From Gnetum montanum (taxonomy: Eukaryota > Streptophyta > Gnetopsida > Gnetales > Gnetaceae), in contig MNCI01022690.1 of NCBI GenBank assembly GCA_015680685.1, positions 51,683 to 115,682 on the forward strand: 64,000 nucleotides of DNA, written 5' to 3'. The notes beneath the pieces were generated by a model. That model did not search any database. It was not told where the DNA came from and worked only from the letters and a program-made list of their open reading frames with translations. This document shows, piece after piece, positions 25,388-35,409 of this stretch. The position numbers and the translations under genes are program-made. Numbering within the stretch: the first letter of the stretch is position 1; each line of letters begins with the position of its first letter.

Positions 25388-28300
25388 ATGACCATAAAAG
25401 ACAAGGGTAAGGGAAAGGAAACCAGGGGTAAGAGAAGGAAGCAGGTAGACCTAGCATTCATGGAGGAGAGTGAAGAGCTCCTCCAACATCTCCCCCAAGT
25501 TAGGATTCCGACGTGGAAGAAGGCCTTGCACAAGTAAATTATTTCCTCCAATTTTTTCTTTGGTATTTTGCAAGCAGTGTTACCTAGGGTGAGAATTTAT
25601 GCTTGGGATTTTTGGGCTTGCGATCTAGGGAATGAGTGCACAGGTTTTCAGTTTCCTTGGCATTTTGGCCACAAACTTTCTGGCTTTCTTGGCATTATAG
25701 TTGCATGGTTTTGGGCTTTCTTGGCATGATTAGTTGTAGGGAAAGTTAACATGAACTTGGGGTTTCTTTGTTCTACCTTCCTGGTAGTGTAACTATCCTA
25801 CCCTGACTGTCTTGCCCTCTTTGGTAGTGTGACTGCAACATTTTGATTCTTGAGAGTAGTGTGACATGGGATTTTTCAGGGCAGCATTACTTGTCAATTT
25901 TTCTTAGTTTTGGGGCAGGGAATGAATAGTATGACTTTGAATTTTTTGGGGCAAAATTTTTTGATTTTAGAGGGCAGTGTGATTGCAAACATTTTAGCTT
26001 ACTAGGGCAAATGATCAGCATGACTTTGTTGGTGGGAGCTTTGGGCAGTGAGGTCATGTGATGATACACAAGTACAACGGTGAATTTTGAGTTATGTATT
26101 TCCTCGTTACTGCGTTGATTTGCCTATTACAAAAAAAATTTGGAGATTTCGTTGATGGAAGTACTTAGAGCTATTTTTAGTGGAAATGCCTAGTGTGACC
26201 TATTAGTGGCTTTCTTGTAGGGCCAGTGTAACTCGTGATTTTTAGATTTTAGTCCCTGGGCAGCATGACCATGAATTTTCAATTTTTTTCCCTGGGATAG
26301 CATGACCATGAATTTTTTGTTTTCTTCCCTAGGCAGCGTGACCATGAATTTTTAGTTTTCTTCCCTGGGCAGCGTGACTTGATGGTGGGAAGGCCCAGTG
26401 TGACTCATTTGGAGAGGGCCTATTCTCTTTTCTATTTCTCCTTTGGCCGCTATATGATTACTAAGTTATGGACAATGATTGTAAGCACCTAGCATGAGTG
26501 TTGAGGGAGGACTGCATGACTTTATTGGAATAACCTTCCAGTGTGAGTTGCCTTTTAGAGGTTGTGGTGTGAGTGTCAAGTCTTCCTTGCTTTAAAAAGT
26601 AATTTGCCAAGATGTTCAATGATTTCTAAATTTTATATTGTTTATTATTTTTCTAGGATTAATGATTTAAACATGGATTTTCTCTAAAACTAATTTCAAT
26701 GTGCCCCAATAAGTATAAGATTACACTAAATAGATGTTAGTGTCCTCGTCTCATGGGATGCGATATTTGTTTATGTGATTTTTTGGCTTTATGTGATGTT
26801 GATCTATTGTTAGTTCCTAGATGTTTTACTTACCTAATGTTTTGGTTATATGCAGGGGACCTAAATCTTCTCTCCTCGTTATTGAGCTCATTGGGGTACT
26901 TTCTTGGTTTGGCTCCTTTGGGCCAGACACTCCTCCTTATGACATGCGAATCAGGCCCCATGTAATATGGTTTCGTCCCGGCGCTAGTTTGTTCTTGTTA
27001 TTTATGCTGCAAAATTTCAATGTTGTTATATGGTCTCATCTAAGTGAACAGATGGCTTGTGATATTATTGAGACCGTGTTGCCCAGGTCTACACAAGACA
27101 TGCTAGCCTTTATCACTGATATTGATGAGGGACTTTTTAGAGTTGAGGGAGGCCCTACTGAGGGTCCTAGATCCACTAGTCCCTTAACTCGTGTGTGGGA
27201 GTTACCTACCTATAGTTATTACAACAGTAGAAACACACTTTTTCTGGCCCTCCGTGTGCATACTTTATTTCAAAACCCACCCAGGACAGTATATAAAGTG
27301 GATACGTATGCTCATTTGTGTCTTACTTTAACTTGTGATTTCTTTTAGTTTTTATGTCATCATTTAAATGTGAATGTTTTTTTCCTATGTAGGGCCCATT
27401 TTGATGAACATGGGATGTGTGATGATGATGGTGGGCTTGCTTTAATGTGCACAATGCTAGAGACATTTATGATGGGCCCAATTCTTCATGCTGCAGTGTT
27501 AGACTAGACCAAGATGGTCCTTGTTGACTCCGATAGGCAATTTTTAAGAGCCTTTGAGCATTGCCAGGCTTGTTGTTGGTTACATAAGGATTGGTCTCCT
27601 GATGGGCCAATTCTTCCTCAAAAGATTGATCCTGTGCCCACTTCACCTACACCAGTCATAGAAGGTAAGTGACCGTACCTTAGACTCCACTTTCATTTTT
27701 TTGTTACATCATTATGCATCATTTCCCTTTTCTAACTTTTTGCTCTATGTTTTTTCTTTTACAGTAGCCATCCCCCCCAAAGAGGTTACTATTAATATAG
27801 GGCATACTGAGGCTATGCTTTTTACAAAGTATGGGGAGGTGAAGCAATCACAAAAGTGGTTACAGAAGTGAGCTTCTAATTTGATTATCGGTCATCTCAC
27901 CCAGTTCGGTTTGATGGACCTATTTACAGCCTTGACTCCTAGCATTCCAACTACTGAGATGGTTACTATTGTTGACTCTTTCAGTGTTGATGCTTCTCAT
28001 TTTATCACAAAGTTTCGAGGAGTAAAGGTATCATTCCACCTAACCAATGAGTTTCTTTTTGATCTTTTTGGCATTCCCATGAATGGTGCCACGGTAGCCG
28101 TGGACAAAGCAACTAAGGACAAACATGTCATATGGGAGCTTGAGCAGTGGTTAGGTGTGTCTAAGGGCCCTAAAGGAATTGTCATGCAAGAGGATACCTG
28201 TTTGATGGAAGTGAACTTCTTGTATCCTCTCTTTTGGGCACAAGCATTCTCCAAATCTCTTTCTCAAGGGAGAAACCTTGGGATCGAGTCTACACGTGTG

Positions 28301-30553
28301 ATGCTTGTGGATTTGGAGAAAAGAATGAAATACAATTGGGAAAAATTTCTGGGATCTAGCCTTCGTGGGGAAATCATCAAGTTACGTTCAAGCATCCATG
28401 CAAGATCCCACTTCACCTTTGCCTTCTTTGCGGGATACCTGCGTAGGTTCGCTGAATTCCTAGTAGTTCATGAGGATAACCACTACATTTTGAGAGACCA
28501 TTCACAATTATCCCGCACTTGGATTCACCACTTATATAGCACCACTAGATCCCAGGACCTGCCAAAAGATATTGAGGAGTCCGTATCAGTTACTAGTGGA
28601 GGTGTGACCAGCCGTTCTCATCATTCCCATGATAGCTTGGGATTGGAACTGCCTAGGCTTCGTGCATCTGTTAAGAGGACTAGATGCTTAATTAGTGAGA
28701 CTGTTGGAAAATCCAAGGCATAGGTGAAAAGGAAAGAACATCCAAAGGATCTTGCTTTAGATGTGAGACCCCCAAGGGCAAAGAAGATTCGATTTATACT
28801 GCCAGTGGAGGGTAAGTGGTTTGTTTTATTGTTACATATTTGCTTTTTTGGTTTATATGATATTAGGTGTACCTATGAGCTATATCAAACTAACTTTAAG
28901 GTTCTAGTGTTATTTCAGAGGAAATTTCAGAGAAGGAGAGAGAGGTCATGGCTCCGATACCTGAGGAGGAAGGAAAAGAAAAGGAAAACGCAATTGAGGA
29001 AGGAGAACTTCTTGCCCTACAAGAGGAGGTGGGGACAAGCAACGTGGGAACGAAGCTTATAGAGGCCTTGGATGCACTTAGGCATTCAAGTGATGAAAGG
29101 GATGTCCTCGATGGTTTCTTTAACAGATCTTTATAGCTTGGTGATCCACCCAGGCTAGACAGCGAAGGTCTTTTTGGTATGTTCCTCTTTAGCTTAATCT
29201 ATATTCTGCATCTTTTGATTTTATGTGTTGTTCTTGACTATTTTGACTATTTTTGGTAGATGCTGAAATTCCTGAGGCACCTATGTCCTAGGAAGCGAGG
29301 TCAGGGTCATAGGTTCCAATTGAAGAAACCTCCCCTGCTCATCCCACATCAATTGACCCATTGAGGCAATGGCTTGAGATGCCTAGAAAAATGGATTTTG
29401 TTATAGGCATTGTTAATGAGGTGATCACCCGCTTACAATAAGCTCATCCAAAACTAGGTGTGTATACATTACATGTCATGCTAAGTGTCTAGTTTTACTA
29501 TGTTTCTTTGTGTTTATTTTTGACCATGACTAATTTATGTGTGCACCTACATGCGCCAAACTTTAGTGGGATCCTTCTGAAGCTACCCACATTGATGCTC
29601 TCCTTGAATTGCCAGGGGATATTGAGCAAGTCCCAAGAAAGATTTACGATGCAAGTTTTGGTTATGTCATATAGAATGTCAAGACAGTTTGGACCTTAAG
29701 GCATTCGACTGAGCATCTATGGGATGAGGTTCACACACTGAAGGAGACACTAGAAAAAGAGAGAGAGGAGAAAATGGATCTCCAATCCTGTTATGACTTT
29801 GCTATTGCTAGGTTGTTTGGTGATAGCACATGGCGGTCATCTGAAATCACCTATGCATGTTATTGGACGATTTTAAATAGTAAAGTGTAGGCTACAAGAG
29901 ACTTAGTAGAACAAAGAGCATAGATAGATTTGTTAAATAGGAAATGTCAAGATTGGAAATCCTTTGCTGCCAAAGTATGGAAGTGGGGCCAAGACCAAAA
30001 TGACCACAAGCATCAGTATAGGAAATGGTTGAAGGAGGAGTCAGTTGAACATCATTGGATGGAGATGTTCATCAATGGGTTAGGTTTGTAGCCTTCTTAT
30101 GATACGTTTGTCAAGTGCACCAAGGTGGAGGGATCTCTAAAGAGAATAATTACCACCACCTTTAGGGAGACTGTGACAGGTGTGTTTTCTCTTGAGCACC
30201 CTACTTGGACCCTGGTGGACAAAGGCAAAGCACTTGCTGGCATTGATCTTGGATTGGAGGGGGATTGGGAAAATGTGCCCGAGAAGGAGATTCTATGGCA
30301 TTTGGAGACCAACTTGGGGCCTTCCTCACTTGTGAGTGTTTTATTGTGACATTCATTTTTGTATGATTTTATTGTTTTCATTGTTAGTGTTACTATTTTT
30401 CTAATTTTTGTGTTTATGACTTGCTCTATTACCCTTACCTGTTTTGTTTTGTTTTCTATTTTCTATTTGTAGGGACATGTTAATGATGGAGTAGGCCCTA
30501 GTGGAGTAGGAGTAGATGATGAAGAGTATCTTAGGGATCAGCCCCATCCATGA
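25388..30553 (+). pseudogene. Eight-exon antisense gene inside Element 2: FCP1/SCP-like phosphatase domain plus large extension
   Basis: Proposed exons are 25,388-25,533, 26,856-27,305, 27,393-27,664, 27,765-28,811, 28,919-29,176, 29,260-29,457, about 29,567-30,331 and 30,473-30,553. All introns are GT-AG and phases agree at every join except exon 6/7, which is one base off. Exon 1 is basic and ends TWKKALHK. Exons 2-3 resemble the HAD phosphatases of RNA polymerase II CTD: SSLLVIELIGVL at the nucleophile motif (DxD absent), IWFRPGASLFLLFML, NFNVVIWS, then TKMVLVDSD. Exon 4 (about 349 codons) has VSFHLTNEFLFDLFGIPMNG, loosely like plant mobile or transposon-derived domains. Exons 5-7 are charged and probably coiled coil. 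Eleven in-frame stops (nine TAG, one TAA, one TGA) each fit one C-to-T change. Phosphatase homology is my reading, not a search result. Confidence 0.65.
25534..26855 (+). other. Intron 1 of the Element 2 antisense gene, with 45-50-bp degenerate repeats
   Basis: A GT at 25,534 and a TATGCAG acceptor bound 1,322 bp. At 26,225-26,395 units of about 45-50 bp repeat the phrase AGCATGACCATGAATTTT followed by a T-rich run and CCCTGGGC. Older versions of the same rhythm fill 25,620-26,060 (phrases such as CTTTCTTGGCAT). The matching intron of Element 1 has a different tandem repeat. Confidence 0.6.
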
Positions 30554-31215
30554 GCTTTACGTTAGTCAAACTTAAGCCATTAAGTGTTTTTAGATTTTTG
30601 GATGTTTGATAGAATGTATAAAGACTGATGTAATGACCTGGATTTAATTGTAGAATAAAATGGTTGTGTTCTTTCCTTACTTTGATGTTCCATACATATA
30701 TTTTTGTTATTTTTCATGTTTTTCATTATTTTTCTTTATTTTCTCGAGTATATTGTGAACATGTGCGTGCAACTAAAGGTAGCATAAATTTCTAAAATGT
30801 AAAGTGAAACATAAGGTAAATATTTGAAAAAGAAGGCAACAACCATGCATGAATCTAAATTGTAACTTGTAACTTGTAAACAAAAATTCAATGTAAAGTG
30901 ACAGGAGTTCGTGAATCTATAACATGTTGGTTCTAGTTTAAAGCCATTTCAGGCTGGGTACATCAATTTAAAGTCATGATGGACTGTTGCATCTATTGTT
31001 AAAGAAAGAAAGGATTACAAGTTTTATTCCATGGTGGGCCAAAGGTAGTAACGTTTTTAGAAATTTTTAAATGGAACTGGCCATTTCTGACCATGGCTAG
31101 TTTAATGTCATTGCGGATGTTTTTTGGTAGTTTTAATGTCATACCAGACAATTGTAGTTTAATTTCGTTTCGGACATTTGTAGTTTAACATCATTTCGGA
31201 CATTTGTAGTTAGTT
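30554..31215. repeat. 3' flank of antisense gene with poly(A) signal and junction motif array C
   Basis: A plus-strand AATAAA at about 30,654, roughly 100 bp after the stop, is a plausible poly(A) signal for the antisense gene. Bases 30,930-31,212 hold about seven junction-motif copies, including three closely alike with the core TTGTAGTTTAA followed by CATTTCGGACA. They lie immediately inside the donor end of the predicted retrotransposon intron. Confidence 0.65.
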
Positions 31216-34200
31216 CTATTTATTGAGTTTCTTCTTGATCCTTTGTAGTTTAACATGTGGGGTTGAGCATGTGGGCAAGATTTTATACTTACCTTCTCCT
31301 TCATCGGTGATATCAAAAGGTAATTCTGACCAAGAGACATCAGTAGGGATGACGCCTATGTTTGTATTATCTGGTGTTTCTTCAATTTCAGTAGGATCGG
31401 GAGTTAACGTTGGATTTATTTTTTGAAGTATGCTCATGGTTCCTTGCTTAGGCTCAATGAACTCAATTTCCAACTCTTGAGCTACTCTAGGGTGTGAGGA
31501 AGTAGGTTGTACTATCGCATCCCCATATATGATGATCTCACCACCCTCGTAAGGTAGGTGGATCTCTTAATGGATGGGGAGGATACAACTTTAAGTTGAG
31601 CCAGCCAAGGATGTCCTAGGATCAGATTAAATCCTGGCATTCCATCGACCACTATGAATTTAGCTGATATGGGGAATTGGTCCTCGGCTATGAAATCCAA
31701 GGTAACCATACCTTTCACTCCAACACGAGAACCATTAAAGGATTTTAGGAAAGAAGTTGTCATGGGCTATATTTGCTCAATAAGTCCTATTTTTTCAATG
31801 ATGGGAAAGGGTATTACATTGGTTGCCGCACCATCATCAACATGCACCCTATGTATCTTGAAATGATTAACCTGTATCATTATGAACATAGGGGTTGTAG
31901 TAACTTTTTCTATTTTCTCATCTAGCTTAATGTCCTTAGCATGAAACTCTAGGGATCTAGTCTTTGGTTCTTGAGATTGTGCAGACAATATTTCATGAAT
32001 GGATGGTTCATCTGTAGGAAGGTCCTTACTAACAGGGACCAAAGTTAACATACGCACGAGAGCTTCTTGATGTACTGGTGAAGTCATTACTAGATCATAT
32101 AGGCTTAAAGAAGTATTCTTTTGTTTCAAAGCTTGTGTGACCTAGGTCAATGCGTTCGCTAGGTCTTTACCATTTGGGGCACCCTTTTCTGTAGATATTT
32201 GGTCCATTTGACCTAGCATTCGTATTTCCCGTGGAGGGGTTTTTATGTTAGTAGCTAAAGATGTTGGGTTTGGGACATGACTCGTGACATTATCCTCATT
32301 TTGATGACTTGTACTAGGGTCATTAATGGGTAGACCCATGGGAACAACATTTAGCGGTGTTGACTTTGGTGGTCCCAATTTGTATTGATGGTTTTCTTTT
32401 TCCAAGTGCTCTCTTGTTAGTCTATTGGCAAGATGTTCTCGTAGAGGTCATGAGGGAATGGAGGTGGGTTATGCATCAGGGCATTCTGGCACCCGGATCA
32501 CAAAGGGAATGGGTCATTTTTTAGATGGTGTGGTTGTGGCTGCAACAGAAGGAGGTACATGGATGATGAATGGTTTTGGTGGTGTGGGGGATGTGCACAT
32601 GATGAAAGGGATTTGAGGATGTGTTGGGGTAGGTGTGTTTTCTGAAGGCTTGTGAATCACAAAAGGTTTTTGAGGAACATCTTGTCTATCTTCCACATGG
32701 ATAGTATTAATCACATATGGTGCATCATTGGTATTGAGAGGATCCTTGTAGACCCCCATGGATTGGTTTTGGGATCTTACTAGGTTTGCCTCGTCGAATA
32801 CTACTTCACTCCTATCAATGATATGTTGTATATCCTATTTCAACGTAAAGCAATAATTAGTCCCATGACCACACAGTTGGTGATATTCACAAAACCTATC
32901 CAATCTAAAGCCCTTCAGAATGGGGGGTTCATTGGCTGTTGCTAAGGCTGGGTTCTTGGCCAACTCACAAAATCAATCATGTCTTTGAGAGGCCACAGGA
33001 GACATTTTTTTGTGTTGAATTAGCCCGACCTTTAGAAGTTGATCAAGAAATCATGAAGGCTTCATGGGAAATGGTGTTTATTGAGTGGGATCTTTTCTTT
33101 CAAATGTATGGGCATGACCTATGTTGTTGTTTCTATTTGAGCAATTTTTGGGTGTAGGAGTGGGTTTGTTTCTTTCATAGTTGTTTGAGATAGCAGGTTG
33201 TTTTTCCTTTTGTCCTAGATGACTAGGTCGGGCTATTTTAGCCACTACTGCTACCATTGTTTTGGATTTATCTTTCCTCATATGTTGGCCCCTAAAGGTT
33301 GAGTAGGCTAGGCCATTACTTATTTGTGCCATCTCTTTCATGTCTTTGATTTGCATGAATGCTTGGCTCAATGTGCGGGCTTTCAGGTAGTAAAGTTTTG
33401 ACTTAATAAAGTCATTCACAACCAACTTAAGGATGGTAAGTAGATATGTTTCAGGGATGGGTTCATGAAGTTTGTTTAAGGCTGCACTCCATCTTTGGAT
33501 AAATTTTTGTGCTGGCTCAAGTAGCGCTTGTTTAATTTGGATTAAGCTATCTAATATGGCTTCAAGTTTCAGATTGTACTTGAAATGGGTGACAAATTGA
33601 TGCAATAAATCCTCTAGAGAAGATATGGAGCTACGGGGTAAAGATTGGTACCAGTCTAAAGCTTTTTAGGTTAAGGACATTGCAAACACTCACAAAATTA
33701 CATGGGGCCGTGCTTGAAGTAAAAGACTTTCTGTTTGAAATGTCACTAGGTGGGCATTTGGGTCTCCCTCTCCATTGTACTTGATTAGCTAGGGTAATGA
33801 GACTTTCTTTGGAAAGGTTAAGGGTGGAACTGATGGGTCGATTGGGTCATCTTGATAGAAATCTAGTGCCTTGACTTCCTCAGTGTTCATAGTTTTAAGG
33901 TGTTTTAATTCTTCTACCAATGAGTGCATCATTTTTTGTGTGTCTTCCCATTCTTGGGTAGTAGGAAGACTAATGGATTGAGCAGATTGTGGTTGATAAT
34001 GATTTAGTTGTTGCATTTTTTGTGGAAAGAGAGGTTGTTTGCAGACGTTTGTTGTAGTGGGATGATATTCGAGACTAAGACTACAGTAGGTGGAACTCAC
34101 TGCCCAGCCACAGGTTATGAAGTAACACCTTGAACGTGTTGGGTTGGAGTAATTAATGGTGCTCCATGGAGCTGCACTTGAGGTATGTAATAGATGGATG

Positions 34201-34930
34201 TGGAAGCTGGTATGACTAATGGCATTCCAATTACTTGAGGTCAAAATATTGACCTTGCATTAGTTTGGGGAGGGAGTTGTTGGGAATGTACTTGTGGAGG
34301 AATGATGGAAGTGGACACATCAGAGTGAACATTATTGAGTACGGAGAAGATAGGAATGGGAGCAGAAACTTCTTGTTAGGAAATTGGTGCTCGAGTGTTT
34401 CTGAATGAAGGAGGAAGCACAGTTTCTTCCAGGAAAGGGTGGAATAATGGATTTGTATAGGCATAGGGATTGATGGTGTGAAAGGAATCTCCATGTTTAG
34501 ATTGGGCTGCAAAGTCATCTTCCTCATCTTGAGGCTCTATTGGAGGTAGCTGTAAGGCTTGACTTCTTGCCATAAGAAGCTGGGATATGAGTTTATGATG
34601 GTTTTCAGATAGCAAGATTATGTCAAATGCTGAAGGGATGAACTCATTTCATCCTTTGTGAATAAATTCATACTCTCGCTTCGCCTCCCTCACTATATGG
34701 TCGATAGGTAAGTTGGCTTGGATTTTGACACAGATGAAGTTATACTGTTTAGGTGTAAGAGTAGCATAACTAGGGCCTTTGCCCTATAGCCTGAGCGATT
34801 GACATGTAGGGCCTTGGGGATTTATTTGTTCAATAATAGTTATGGATTCGGTGGTAGTCACAGGGTTTGAGGTTTTAGCCCCAAAGTCTAAGATAGGTAG
34901 CATTGCTAGGTTGATCTAGAAAGATTCCAT
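31216..34930 (-). pseudogene. gag-protease of Element 2, interrupted by a few stops
   Basis: This polyprotein of structural gag and aspartic protease is read on the minus strand. I chose the ATG at 34,930 because conserved gag sequence follows it (YNFICVKI, REAKREYEFIH). Early stops (two TAG and one TGA) fit CAG or CGA decay. The capsid region (33,605-33,300) has FVTHFKYNL, FIQRWSAALNKL and further retrotransposon-gag character. Protease (about 31,860-31,560) has the intact active site HVDDGAATNVIP and the flap-distal FNLILGHPWL. The unspliced frame runs to a stop at 31,216, but a consensus splice donor at 31,292 lies in its last codons. The protein would assemble particles in the cytoplasm. 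Confidence 0.82.
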
Positions 34931-35384
34931 AATAAACATGAGTAAATTGGGCTAGACGAGTTGATTGTGAGCGACCACAGCATGACTGAAAATAGTGTGA
35001 CTAACTACGTGAGAAGTAAAGCGTGGCAGATAACGTGTTGTCAAAAGTAAGCGTTTCCTAACAAGCAGTGTAATCAACAGGTAGCGTAACCAACAGGCAG
35101 CATAACCAATAGGTAGTGTAACCAACAAGCAGCATAACCAACAGGCAATGTGTCTTGACAAGCAGCATGACCAATAGGCAGTGTGTCTTGATAGGCATGT
35201 GCAGTGTGAGAGGTAGTGTGAGAGGCAACATGAGAGGTGATAGAGTAACAATGTGAGTACACTACAACGTGAGGTAGGATGGACAAGATGGATGAGTTAA
35301 GTTGGCATGTGTAAACTGGGTAGGCTTTAATCGACACTTTGTTTAGATAGGTAGCATGGTCAACATTTCTACAGACAACAAGTA
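34931..35384 (-). repeat. 5' leader of Element 2 with about 16-bp tandem repeats
   Basis: The untranslated leader lies between PBS and gag. At about 35,058-35,240 units of 16-18 bp repeat, for example AACAGGCAGCATAACC, AATAGGTAGTGTAACC and CAAGCAGCATGACC. The open frames read through it on the minus strand are artefacts of this repeat. Confidence 0.65.
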
Positions 35385-35404
35385 GGCCCTCCTTCTAGTG
35401 CCAA
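35385..35404 (-). other. Primer binding site of Element 2
   Basis: Five bases inside the 5' LTR the minus strand reads TTGGCACTAGAAGGAGGGCC, beginning TTGG as PBS sequences complementary to a tRNA CCA end do. A close copy lies next to the Element 1 LTR. I cannot name the tRNA with confidence. Confidence 0.75.
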
Positions 35405-35409
35405 TTTAC

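Larger units (their letters stand above)
24785..31292 (-). other. Predicted 6,508-bp intron of Element 2 joining protease to pol
   Basis: On the minus strand the donor reads GAAG then GTAAGTAT, a match to the plant consensus, with the GT at 31,292-31,291. The acceptor follows CTCCTATTTTAAATTAG, with the AG at 24,786-24,785. Counting codons, the upstream frame ends with one base (G) and the downstream exon supplies TA before GGA GTG AGC, so the join is exactly in frame (GTA). Ogre elements are known to remove an intron between protease and RT. Here the intron encloses a gene on the other strand. Splicing itself is inferred. Confidence 0.6.

Noticed and set aside
34952-35337. Cys- and His-rich open frames on the minus strand that look like a repetitive secreted protein
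   Set aside because: They are translations of the 16-bp tandem repeat in the Element 2 leader, open in more than one frame.
35385-35404. GGAGG-containing motif resembling a ribosome binding site or anti-Shine-Dalgarno complement
   Set aside because: The setting is a plant LTR element and the position right after the LTR identifies it as the primer binding site.
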